This document shows positions 1 through 6,809 of a DNA stretch of 13,598 nt, in pieces. The DNA comes from Caldifarciminota bacterium (GTDB taxonomy: Bacteria; WOR-3; Hydrothermia; UBA1063; CAJXJZ01), in the NCBI GenBank assembly GCA_027073945.1, contig JALTEL010000023.1, positions 1 to 13,598 on the forward strand, given 5' to 3'. Each line of letters starts with the position of its first letter. Position 1 is the stretch's first letter. The notes beneath the pieces were generated by a model. The model ran no database searches. It was not told the origin of the DNA and saw nothing but the letters and a program-made list of their open reading frames with translations. The translations under genes were made by a program, and so were the position numbers.

Positions 1-615
1 GACCCTGAAACGGGTAATCTTATGCAGACAAGGCCGGCATTTGGCGGTAATATTATGGCAACGATTCTTACTCCTGATAACAGGCCTCAAATTGCTACGA
101 TAAGACCGAGGGTTATGAAAGTATCCAGTGAAGACCCTGATAGAAAAGGTGAGGTGGAGATTTTTCCGTATAGCCCGGATGCGAGCAGAATCCTCAAAGT
201 AATCAAAAAAGCCATTGTTATGGAAGAAGATAAGGTAAATTTGCAGGATGCTGAAATCATTGTCTCAGGCGGAAGAGGTGTGGGAGGCAAAGAAGGGTTT
301 TCCGTTATATATTCGCTTGCGAAGGAATTAGGGGCGGCAGTTGGGGCCTCAAGAGCAGCAGTGGACGCTGGTTGGATACCCTATGCGCATCAGGTTGGTC
401 AAACAGGAACCACAGTATCACCCAAGCTCTATATCGCAGCAGGTATATCAGGCGCCATTCAACATCAGGTAGGCATGCGCTCAAGTGATGTGATTATTGC
501 AATAAATACAGATCCTGATGCTCCGATTTTTGATATAGCGACATACGGCTTTGTCGCAGACCTGCATAAGATTATCCCCTCACTATTGGCAGAGATTAAA
601 AAGCTAAAATCATAG
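1..615 (+). CDS. etfA: Electron transfer flavoprotein subunit alpha, C-terminal part (5' truncated by window edge)
   Basis: The reading frame is open from base 1 (Asp-Pro-Glu-Thr) and the protein certainly begins upstream; the Met codons at 22 and 55 are internal, inside the family-typical stretch LMQTRPAFGGNIMATI. EtfA pairs with EtfB and carries the FAD that passes electrons between acyl-CoA dehydrogenases or other flavoenzymes and a membrane or ferredoxin acceptor. About 204 codons are visible, covering the C-terminal FAD-binding domain: SGGRGVGGKEGF, then RAAVDAGW, QVGQTG, and the ETF-alpha signature YIAAGISGAIQHQVGM followed by AINTDPDAPIF. These are the FAD-contacting segments and all look intact, so the enzyme is probably functional. 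The protein ends normally at TAG. Upstream neighbours, where etfB usually lies, are outside the window. Identification is very secure from the signature motifs. Confidence 0.97.
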   Translation, partial: DPETGNLMQTRPAFGGNIMATILTPDNRPQIATIRPRVMKVSSEDPDRKGEVEIFPYSPDASRILKVIKKAIVMEEDKVNLQDAEIIVSGGRGVGGKEGFSVIYSLAKELGAAVGASRAAVDAGWIPYAHQVGQTGTTVSPKLYIAAGISGAIQHQVGMRSSDVIIAINTDPDAPIFDIATYGFVADLHKIIPSLLAEIKKLKS

Positions 616-747
616 CTCTGGCTCATTGTATTTTTGTGTAATATTAGAGCTTCTTAAGCTTTCACTGTAATAGGTATTGCATCTTATCTTTATTCTCTTT
701 GGGGCTGGAAATGAAAAATAAAATTTAGTTGGAATAGGCGGTGTTTT
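616..747. other. Convergent intergenic region between etfA and mazG
   Basis: This 132-base AT-rich gap lies between the stop codons of two converging genes. A short inverted repeat (AGCTT-CTT-AAGCT, 648-660) and a longer-range one (AGCTCT 614-619 with AGAGCT 646-651) are present. Neither is followed by a clear T-run, so no intrinsic terminator is called. No coding sequence is apparent. Confidence 0.5.
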
Positions 748-1368
748 TCAGCGTGTTTCTGCTATTTGTATAATCTTGTGAAGGAATTTTTTGGTTTCTT
801 CTTCGGCAGATTTATTCTGCTTTATAATTTTCAGTGCATTTAACACCATTTCCCTTACCTGCAATTCTGTTTCACTTTCCAGTGGAAGTGTTTTAACAAT
901 ATTTTCCAGATTTTTACCTTTTCTTGTAAGGCGTTCGAAAAGGCTGCGCAAAGACATAAGTGTAGGCTCAATATCAACAACATCTAATATTGTATTTTTC
1001 TGTTTTGAATTTTCCCAGCTTTCCAACAATTCTTTTTCATTGTTGAATTTCTCATCTCCGAAAACATGAGGATGTCTATGTATCATTTTATTTATAATTG
1101 AGCGGCATACGCCAGACATGGTAAATGCCCCTTCTTGCTCCTTAATATAAATATGCATAAATAGCAAAAAAAGCAGGTCACCTAATTCTTCCTTTAAGTT
1201 GCCATTGTCATTATTATCAATTGCCCTTATTACTTCATAGGATTCTTCAATGAGATTTTCTTTAAGGCTTAAATTGGTTTGCTTCCTATCCCAGGGGCAT
1301 CCATCAGGCTCTCTCAGCCGTTTCACAAGTTTATATACTCCGTAGAGACCTTTATACTGTTCTTTCAT
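748..1368 (-). CDS. mazG: MazG family nucleoside triphosphate pyrophosphohydrolase
   Basis: MazG hydrolyses (d)NTPs to NMPs and pyrophosphate, a house-cleaning activity against aberrant nucleotides that also affects ppGpp levels in some bacteria. The N-terminal domain is textbook: DGCPWDRKQT (residues 22-31), the metal-binding EExxE (E41, E42, E45) and the partner ExxD (E61, D64), then RHPHVFGD (98-105). At 206 residues it is shorter than the roughly 260-residue two-domain MazG of E. coli. The C-terminal half (about 135-206) keeps the start of a second repeat (EPTLMSLRSLFERLTRKG) but has no second EExxE, so the second domain looks degenerate. No Shine-Dalgarno sequence precedes the ATG. Instead TATAAT lies six bases upstream of it, so the gene may be expressed from a leaderless transcript, or by read-through from the antiporter gene 30 bases upstream. 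The family call is secure. Confidence 0.95.
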   Translation of the reverse strand: MKEQYKGLYGVYKLVKRLREPDGCPWDRKQTNLSLKENLIEESYEVIRAIDNNDNGNLKEELGDLLFLLFMHIYIKEQEGAFTMSGVCRSIINKMIHRHPHVFGDEKFNNEKELLESWENSKQKNTILDVVDIEPTLMSLRSLFERLTRKGKNLENIVKTLPLESETELQVREMVLNALKIIKQNKSAEEETKKFLHKIIQIAETR

Positions 1369-1374
1369 GCTTTA

Positions 1375-1380
1375 ATTATA
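1375..1380 (-). promoter_or_regulatory. Possible -10 element for a leaderless mazG transcript
   Basis: On the minus strand a perfect TATAAT is followed by six bases (TAAAGC) and then the mazG ATG. That spacing would place transcription initiation at or next to the A of the start codon. No good -35 is seen 16-18 bases upstream (TATGAA at 17). The element is offered because mazG lacks a Shine-Dalgarno sequence; a chance TATAAT in AT-rich DNA is quite possible. Confidence 0.3.
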
Positions 1381-1398
1381 ATTGCAAAATCGTGAACT

Positions 1399-2511
1399 TC
1401 ATAACTTGCGTTTCTGCAATGTTAGTATAAAAGGTCCTGTGAGTTCACTGAGAATGATGGCACAAAGCAGTGCATCAAATATGCCGGTTGATATGTATCT
1501 TTTTATGATAAAGAGATGTGGCAAGGATGCACCTGCAACGGGGATTAAAAGCGCATATATTGAAAGCCTCTGGGGTGTGTAGAATAGTTTGTGTGTTAGA
1601 AATTCAGTAAATAATTTAATTGCGAGCAGTATAAGTCCCAAAACCATAAATATATACGGAACATGCATAAAAATAATTCCTATATATACATAAAGAAATG
1701 GATAGAGCATGTGACTTCCTTTTTCTACAGCACTTTCCCTCCTGTTTCCTTTATATATAAAAGAATATCCCATACCCATGATAAGTGATGCAACAAAGGG
1801 CTCTATACGCAAAAATTTTGTGGCGAAAAGCGCAAGGGTAAAGATAAAAATCATATAGAGAAATGAGTACTCTGCCTTGAATTTTAAAAGAAGTACAAGG
1901 AAAAATGCGGCTATCACCCCTGCCAGTATGGAAATTGGAAGTGTAAAAGAAATTCCAGCAGTCCCCGGGGTAAAGATAATAAGAATGGAAAATGCGAGTA
2001 TCTGAATTATATCCCTGACTATGACATTTGCCTCACCAAAATCTCTGTTTCTTTCTCCTATTTTAAATTCCTGCATGAGTATGTAGACTGTAATTGGAGA
2101 GATTGCCAGGAATAATGTTGCTACAGCAAGGTCGGCGGCGATATTTTTGATGAAAAAGAGCATTACTGCAAAGAATACAACGACGATTAAGAAGGAGGAA
2201 GGAAGGGCGTATTTCACAACGTTTTTAATATTGTTTTCTCCGATTTTGTTTGTCAGTTCGCTTCCAGCAGAAAAGGCCAGGAATAAAGTCGCTATATCAA
2301 AGAGGTCCTTAAGCAGGATTGAGTCTGTGTAGGTTCTAAATATCCCCACTACAAATCCTATTAAAATATAAAATGCAGGTGTGGGGATTAATTTCTTAAA
2401 TTTTGATGCAAGTGGAATAGATAGCAAAACAATGGCTATAAGAGAGAATTCAGTGCTCCCTGTCAGGTAAAAAAGTAAAAACAGCAGTATTATTGAAAGT
2501 AAGATGTACAT
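1399..2511 (-). CDS. CPA2-type cation:proton antiporter-like membrane protein (second of the pair)
   Basis: This is a 370-residue, very hydrophobic inner-membrane protein with about 10-12 predicted helices and no soluble regulatory tail (no TrkA-N domain). It resembles monovalent cation:proton antiporters of the CPA2/KefB group. LFLAFSAGSELT (76-87) fits the 'half-helix' region. LAISPITVYILMQEFK (135-150) followed by VRDIIQILAFSILI (165-178, Asp167 in the membrane) fits the TM5-TM6 core. SELTGPFILTLQKRKL at the C-terminus fits the usual family ending. It starts with ATG sharing one base with the TAA of the upstream antiporter gene (TAATG), so the two are translationally coupled. It is the last of four coupled genes (EIIA, PII-like, antiporter, antiporter). 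Which ion it moves cannot be read from the sequence. The neighbouring antiporter is clearly different in sequence, so this is not a recent duplication. Confidence 0.75.
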   Translation of the reverse strand: MYILLSIILLFLLFYLTGSTEFSLIAIVLLSIPLASKFKKLIPTPAFYILIGFVVGIFRTYTDSILLKDLFDIATLFLAFSAGSELTNKIGENNIKNVVKYALPSSFLIVVVFFAVMLFFIKNIAADLAVATLFLAISPITVYILMQEFKIGERNRDFGEANVIVRDIIQILAFSILIIFTPGTAGISFTLPISILAGVIAAFFLVLLLKFKAEYSFLYMIFIFTLALFATKFLRIEPFVASLIMGMGYSFIYKGNRRESAVEKGSHMLYPFLYVYIGIIFMHVPYIFMVLGLILLAIKLFTEFLTHKLFYTPQRLSIYALLIPVAGASLPHLFIIKRYISTGIFDALLCAIILSELTGPFILTLQKRKL

Positions 2512-3506
2512 TATTTTGCAGTGGAGCCTATATACATTATTATTGACAAAACCGCCATAAACATACCTGCGAAGAACAGTGATGTGTTGTTGTACATAAT
2601 ATAATAATCACCAAGCAGTGAAAGTGCGATTCCACCCTGTGGAACGAATGTCATGACATTGGATTTTGGATAAAACGTCCTGGCTGATAGAATTTTCAGT
2701 ATTAATCTAACAGCTACTACAACTATAACTGGAATAAGAAAATTAAATGACATCAAATAGGAAAGCATGAACAGGAAAACCAGATAAAACATTTTTTCCA
2801 CATTCATAAGTGCGAGGCTTTTCTTTTTTATATTCAAGAATATATGATTGTTGGATATGACAATGCCTATCAAAAAGGATAAAAACAATGGGCTTATTTT
2901 TAATTTAAATCCAATGGTGGGTGCAATGATGCAAAGTCCGGCAATTTGAGATATTGCACTATAGGATACATTTGCTCTTGCTATGAAGTAGAGGTACAGG
3001 ATTATCAGCAAAAAAATAATGCTTCCCGTAATCATATTGTACAGATTGATATTTAAAAAGGGCAGCAGCATAAACACAAATATTGGCTGTATATATGAAT
3101 GCATTAATGCCCTCTTATCGTATTTTCGGGACAGGAATATATACGGGCTTGCTGAAATGGTAGAAAACAATGCAAAATAAAATGATGTAGGATAATGTAT
3201 GGAAAATGCCTTTAATATAATGAGAATAACGAGGAAAATCACAGTAAATTCTAAAAAAGGTGCAAATAAACGGGTTGATGTAGAGGATAACCTTCTGATA
3301 TCAATAGATATGCCATAGAGCAGTCCAAAAAAACCGGTTGAAAGATACAGAAGTAGCCTAAAACTAATATCTATTTTGTGCTTCAAGATGTATCCGAACA
3401 GAAGTCCTGCTGAAATAAAAAGAAGCTCTGAAACAAAGAATTTTTTTTGTTTAAATACAAGGAAACTCGTTGAGAATAAAAGAAAGGCTAATGGGAATAA
3501 AATCAA
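2511..3506 (-). CDS. Divergent cation:proton antiporter-like membrane protein (first of the pair)
   Basis: A 331-residue polytopic membrane protein with about 10 hydrophobic helices. Its overall pattern follows the CPA antiporter fold: a helix-break region near ISASPYIFLSRKYDKR (117-132) corresponds to the TM4/5 core, and TFVPQGGIALSLLGD (286-300) matches the late-core segment seen as PRGGxAL in relatives. I do not see the acidic pair or Asn-Asp motif normally expected in TM5, so it may be a non-catalytic partner. The start at 3506 is TTG and overlaps the TGA of the PII-like gene (TTGA); no in-frame ATG follows for the whole N-terminal membrane region, so TTG with coupled translation is the best choice. 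Its stop overlaps the ATG of the next antiporter. The family assignment rests on residue pattern and on the neighbouring homologue-like gene; other transporter folds cannot be excluded. Confidence 0.6.
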   Translation of the reverse strand: MILFPLAFLLFSTSFLVFKQKKFFVSELLFISAGLLFGYILKHKIDISFRLLLYLSTGFFGLLYGISIDIRRLSSTSTRLFAPFLEFTVIFLVILIILKAFSIHYPTSFYFALFSTISASPYIFLSRKYDKRALMHSYIQPIFVFMLLPFLNINLYNMITGSIIFLLIILYLYFIARANVSYSAISQIAGLCIIAPTIGFKLKISPLFLSFLIGIVISNNHIFLNIKKKSLALMNVEKMFYLVFLFMLSYLMSFNFLIPVIVVVAVRLILKILSARTFYPKSNVMTFVPQGGIALSLLGDYYIMYNNTSLFFAGMFMAVLSIIMYIGSTAK

Positions 3507-3811
3507 CTGTAAAAATCCGCTTTTGTACCGATTATTTTTATGCAGTTGTGAAGTCCTGATATTTCCCTTGTTATTTTATCAAAATCCATGAGATTCTGCT
3601 TGCTTTCTGTAATACCCAGAACGGTTTTATTTGTTCCTCTCTCACCTGTCATTGCCCTGTATAATCCTGCAAAAATCGGTATGTCTTGAGACAGAACTTT
3701 TTCAGCTTCAGTTCCATCAAATAGCGTTAACGGCTCAATTTCCGCTTCAAGCATTGCCTCTATTAGTGCATCCAGCATTTCTTCCTTTTTTAAAATAATG
3801 AACACCAGCAT
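3503..3811 (-). CDS. PII-like small regulatory protein
   Basis: A 102-residue soluble protein with the rhythm of a PII/ferredoxin-like fold. It has an N-terminal strand (MLVFIILK), a helix (9-22), then LTLFDGTEAEKVL and DIPIFAGLYRAMTG (28-56) in the position of the flexible T-loop region. A strand (NKTVLGIT, 61-68), a second helix and a final strand (CIKIIGT, 90-96) follow. PII-like proteins form trimers that bind nucleotides or other small ligands and switch a membrane transporter or enzyme next door. There is no recognisable uridylylation Tyr motif of GlnB. Its ATG lies one base after the EIIA stop (TGA C ATG), and its own TGA overlaps the TTG of the antiporter, which places it inside the transporter operon and suggests the antiporters as its target. 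An alternative start at residue 12 has a better ribosome binding site but would remove the first core strand. Confidence 0.55.
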   Translation of the reverse strand: MLVFIILKKEEMLDALIEAMLEAEIEPLTLFDGTEAEKVLSQDIPIFAGLYRAMTGERGTNKTVLGITESKQNLMDFDKITREISGLHNCIKIIGTKADFYS

Positions 3812-3812
3812 G

Positions 3813-4259
3813 TCAATCTATATTGCTTATAATATTCAGTAATTCTCTTTTATCCGTAACATCCTTAAGCTTGGCTCTTATTTTTTCATCAGACAGAATG
3901 CGCGCAACATGAGCCAGTAAGCTCAGGTATTTTAAGTGCAATTCATTGTTTGCCACGATGAGAATGACAATGTAGACAGGTGCGCCATCAAGAGATAAAA
4001 AATTTATTCCTTTTTTGCTTATTCCAATGGCAGTATGAATGCCACTTACCAGTTCCGTTTCTGTGTGCGGTATTGCAATACCATCCCCAACACCCGTGGA
4101 TTTCAAGGCTTCTCTTTCCAGAATTTTTGATAGTAATAAATTTTTTTGTTTAATATCCGTATTTATCAAACCGAGCAGTTCCTCTATAACTGCTTCTTTG
4201 GTTGTTGATTGAAGTCCTATTTTAATATGATTTTCATCGAGTTCTTCAAGAAGCTTCAT
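3813..4259 (-). CDS. PTS fructose/nitrogen-type EIIA domain protein
   Basis: A stand-alone 148-residue EIIA of the fructose-mannitol/PtsN family. The phospho-acceptor motif GVGDGIAIPHTE is complete, with His65 as the predicted phosphorylation site. The second family region LHLKYLSLLAHVARIL (107-122, His108) is also present. EIIA proteins accept phosphate from HPr or NPr and either pass it to EIIB or, in PtsN-like cases, control other proteins such as K+ transporters by binding. No EIIB, EIIC, EI or HPr gene is in the window, and the three genes coupled behind it encode a PII-like protein and two antiporter-like proteins, so a regulatory role in ion transport is the likely one. The ATG has a good GGAGG site seven bases away. 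The gene opens the four-gene unit. EIIA identity is secure; the target is inferred. Confidence 0.92.
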   Translation of the reverse strand: MKLLEELDENHIKIGLQSTTKEAVIEELLGLINTDIKQKNLLLSKILEREALKSTGVGDGIAIPHTETELVSGIHTAIGISKKGINFLSLDGAPVYIVILIVANNELHLKYLSLLAHVARILSDEKIRAKLKDVTDKRELLNIISNID

Positions 4260-4280
4260 AAAAACCTCCGTTTGCTGTAA

Positions 4281-4309
4281 AGGTTAAAGCACAAAATATG
4301 TAATATCAA
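4281..4309 (-). promoter_or_regulatory. Weak candidate promoter for the EIIA-antiporter operon
   Basis: On the minus strand TTGATA (4304-4309) is separated by 17 bases from TAACCT (4281-4286), ahead of the EIIA ribosome binding site in the 66-base gap behind the peptidase gene. The -10 match is poor (3/6), so read-through from the upstream secreted-protein genes is an equally good explanation. Confidence 0.28.
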
Positions 4310-4325
4310 GTAAGGGACTGGAGAT

Positions 4326-6761
4326 TTATCTAATTTTAATTTTTATAAAGCTTATCCGCTTATTTTCTGTTATAGCCGAATAAAAACCATTTTTCAAATC
4401 TGTTATATCAACCCTGCCATTTTGCGGGATAACACCAGATAACGCAAGTCTGCCTTCAGTGTCATATATGTTTATGTGTTTGCCTGTACTCAGTATAGGC
4501 ACTAACAGCAAGTTCTTGACTATGAGCATTTTACCGTAAGTGGGTCTTAGGGTGTTTAATTTCGTTTTTACTAAATTCTCATAAATTTTTCCATAAAATA
4601 ACACACCATCTGTATTTACAAAGTACAGGTCATTACCAGAAGACCATGCATCTGTTATGGTACCTACACCGCTTATATGCGCCAACTCTGCAAAGGAGAA
4701 TGCGCTTAAAACAGTGAGACCGTATTGGCCTTTAACGAGTATTAAATATCCATTTTGGACCCTGATTCCGGTTACATTATCAGTTGATATGGAATCGCAG
4801 AATTGAGGATTTGAGGGATTTCCAAGGTCATAGATATAAATTATGCCACCCTGCCCGAGCACGTATAGCCTTGCGCCGTCTGAAGCAATATCATATATCC
4901 TGCCGGATAACAGGCTGTCAGTTTGCTGCAAATTAGTAATGTCATATATACGAAGTCCCGAAGTTAGAGAGCCTATGTACACATAATGACTGTGCAACTC
5001 ACCTCTCATAGCATAATAGCCTGTCTCAATGGTATCTTTTATGACAGGGTTCCTGTAATTGACAAGCAGGCATCCTTTGTCTCTTTCAAATAGGGCTGCG
5101 AAGCTATCCGCTATTGCCACATCTTCGATATAAGTGCCTGTAGTGTCACTGTATATTACACTATCTGCCTTTAATAGTGTATAGCCCCTGTTATAACTCC
5201 CTACAATACTGTAGTTTCCGTAAGCGTCTGCACTGTAACATGGTATATTCATAAAACGGTTCTTGAATAGAACCGTATCTCCAACATTGTCAATTTCAAA
5301 GATTCCCTGTGTAGTACCGAAAAATGGTATAGAATCCGAGAAAAATACGCTTTTACCAGTGGGATTGGCGCTATAAAAGGCACATATATCAATACCGACA
5401 GTATCTTGAATACTCAGGAGATCGATAGCGCGAACAAATCCATCACCGGCCATCTCTTCGCTGTTAGTGTTGAATAAAGAGGCTTTTATTCTGAGCGTAT
5501 TATAGCCCGGGAAATTTAATCTTATAAGATAAGGACTTACAGGTGCGGCTTCGGATAGAAGAAACCATGACTCCCCCCTATCAAATGATACATAGAATTT
5601 CATATTGGTTACCGAATCTGCGTTTTGTATGCTGAATCCTATTTGATTCACAAGGCCATTGACAAAAAATTGCTGTGGTTGGTCAAGTTGCAAGTTTGTT
5701 GCATTATAACCTGAAGGAACAACTGAGTATACATATAGGTAACAATTTCCTGAATGCAATGGCCAGCTCCAGGTACCATGGTCCCATGTGTTGTGCAGAA
5801 TAACATATGTATCAGTTGCTGTTACCTTGTATCCAACGGCACAGGTAGAGTGATTAATGGATTGACCTTCGTAATCGTAATTTATTACGGCAAAATGGAC
5901 CGGTCTGCCGGCATCTATTTCCTGTTTGAGATAGTTGTATGCAGTGGAATAGTTGGTTCCACCATATAGCATCTGTGAGGTAAAGGCATATCCGTTTAAA
6001 TTATTGGTGCATCCTGTATTACCTGATGCTATGCTATAGAGACTTGTCCCACCGGTTGTTGTATCAGTATTCATTTCAATGGCGAGTTCCCTTTGTACAT
6101 TAGGAACATTATAGACTTCTTGATTAATAGCCACATCATGATGTTCAAAATAGTAATCCACAAGTCTTCCGTATCCCCGCATGTCCCAGTATCCCATTAT
6201 CATTGCGGAAGAAGTAGGGCTGCATCCGTATGACCATAGATACGTGGGTACACTGTCTATCTGTCTGATTGACTCGACTTTAAAGCCATTATTTATAAGA
6301 GATTTCCATTTGCTTTCATTTTTATTATTTTTATACTTATATAAAAAATTGGATTTCACGTGTTTGTAACTGATATTTTTCAAAAACTGGACATCAAAGT
6401 ATGTCCCTTCATCTATATTGTACAGGTAGAAATGGGAATTACCCGCATATACGAGTTTTGAGACTTTGAGTTTGTTCATTACTGATGGGAACAACATGAA
6501 TCTGTACACACCTTTTCCATATTCCAGTACAGGAGGCATCTCTTTAAACTCACTTAGGATTATGGAATATGTATCACTGCCTGCGTTGTAAATGAACAGT
6601 TTTGCGTATTCCAGAAGTTCAGGTGTGTAAAGAGGTTTCTCAGTATGTGATTTTACCACTTCACCTGTCATGCTTCTTAGTACAGTTAATGACAGAGCAC
6701 TTAGCGTACTACTTCTTATCCTCTGAGAAAAAGACATTGTTAATAAAAGTGCGTATATCAT
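4326..6761 (-). CDS. Secreted C39-like cysteine peptidase with LVIVD-type propeller and T9SS-type sorting tail
   Basis: An 811-residue exported protein. Residues 1-13 form a very short hydrophobic signal without a basic n-region. Residues about 31-170 match nothing I recognise and may be a prodomain. The peptidase domain follows: WSYGCSPTSSAMIMGYWD with nucleophile Cys180, catalytic His304 in SINHSTCAVGY, and the third residue Asn324 in LHNTWDHG, the order expected of C39-like (papain-fold) peptidases. Residues about 355-445 look Ig-like (VSFDRGESW). From about 450 to 735 there are beta-propeller repeats of LVIVD type (GLRIYDITNLQQ at 602-613; IYIYDLGNPSNPQF at 641-654). The last 65 residues (INIYDTEGRLALSG, then LKNGFYSAI) are a Por/T9SS-type sorting domain, removed on secretion in known systems. 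The start is fixed by AGGAGGT four bases before the ATG. It is probably co-transcribed with the upstream secreted gene, 48 bases away. Substrate unknown. Confidence 0.85.
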   Translation of the reverse strand: MIYALLLTMSFSQRIRSSTLSALSLTVLRSMTGEVVKSHTEKPLYTPELLEYAKLFIYNAGSDTYSIILSEFKEMPPVLEYGKGVYRFMLFPSVMNKLKVSKLVYAGNSHFYLYNIDEGTYFDVQFLKNISYKHVKSNFLYKYKNNKNESKWKSLINNGFKVESIRQIDSVPTYLWSYGCSPTSSAMIMGYWDMRGYGRLVDYYFEHHDVAINQEVYNVPNVQRELAIEMNTDTTTGGTSLYSIASGNTGCTNNLNGYAFTSQMLYGGTNYSTAYNYLKQEIDAGRPVHFAVINYDYEGQSINHSTCAVGYKVTATDTYVILHNTWDHGTWSWPLHSGNCYLYVYSVVPSGYNATNLQLDQPQQFFVNGLVNQIGFSIQNADSVTNMKFYVSFDRGESWFLLSEAAPVSPYLIRLNFPGYNTLRIKASLFNTNSEEMAGDGFVRAIDLLSIQDTVGIDICAFYSANPTGKSVFFSDSIPFFGTTQGIFEIDNVGDTVLFKNRFMNIPCYSADAYGNYSIVGSYNRGYTLLKADSVIYSDTTGTYIEDVAIADSFAALFERDKGCLLVNYRNPVIKDTIETGYYAMRGELHSHYVYIGSLTSGLRIYDITNLQQTDSLLSGRIYDIASDGARLYVLGQGGIIYIYDLGNPSNPQFCDSISTDNVTGIRVQNGYLILVKGQYGLTVLSAFSFAELAHISGVGTITDAWSSGNDLYFVNTDGVLFYGKIYENLVKTKLNTLRPTYGKMLIVKNLLLVPILSTGKHINIYDTEGRLALSGVIPQNGRVDITDLKNGFYSAITENKRISFIKIKIR

Positions 6762-6809
6762 TCAGACCTCCTATGTTTATATTGCTTCAAAAATCAATAG
6801 TTTTTAGAT

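Noticed and set aside
22..24. ATG at 22 as the start of etfA
   Set aside because: The frame is open to base 1 and the residues around it belong to the conserved middle of EtfA; the gene is simply cut by the window edge.
648..660. Hairpin AGCTT-CTT-AAGCT as an intrinsic terminator between etfA and mazG
   Set aside because: The stem is only five weak pairs and no T-run follows in either direction.
748..1368. MazG as part of a toxin-antitoxin system with MazE/MazF
   Set aside because: No mazE- or mazF-like gene lies nearby; the neighbours are transport genes and MazG is a housekeeping pyrophosphohydrolase.
3813..4259. The EIIA gene as part of a sugar phosphotransferase operon
   Set aside because: No EIIB, EIIC, HPr or EI coding sequence is found next to it; the coupled genes are a PII-like protein and antiporter-like proteins.
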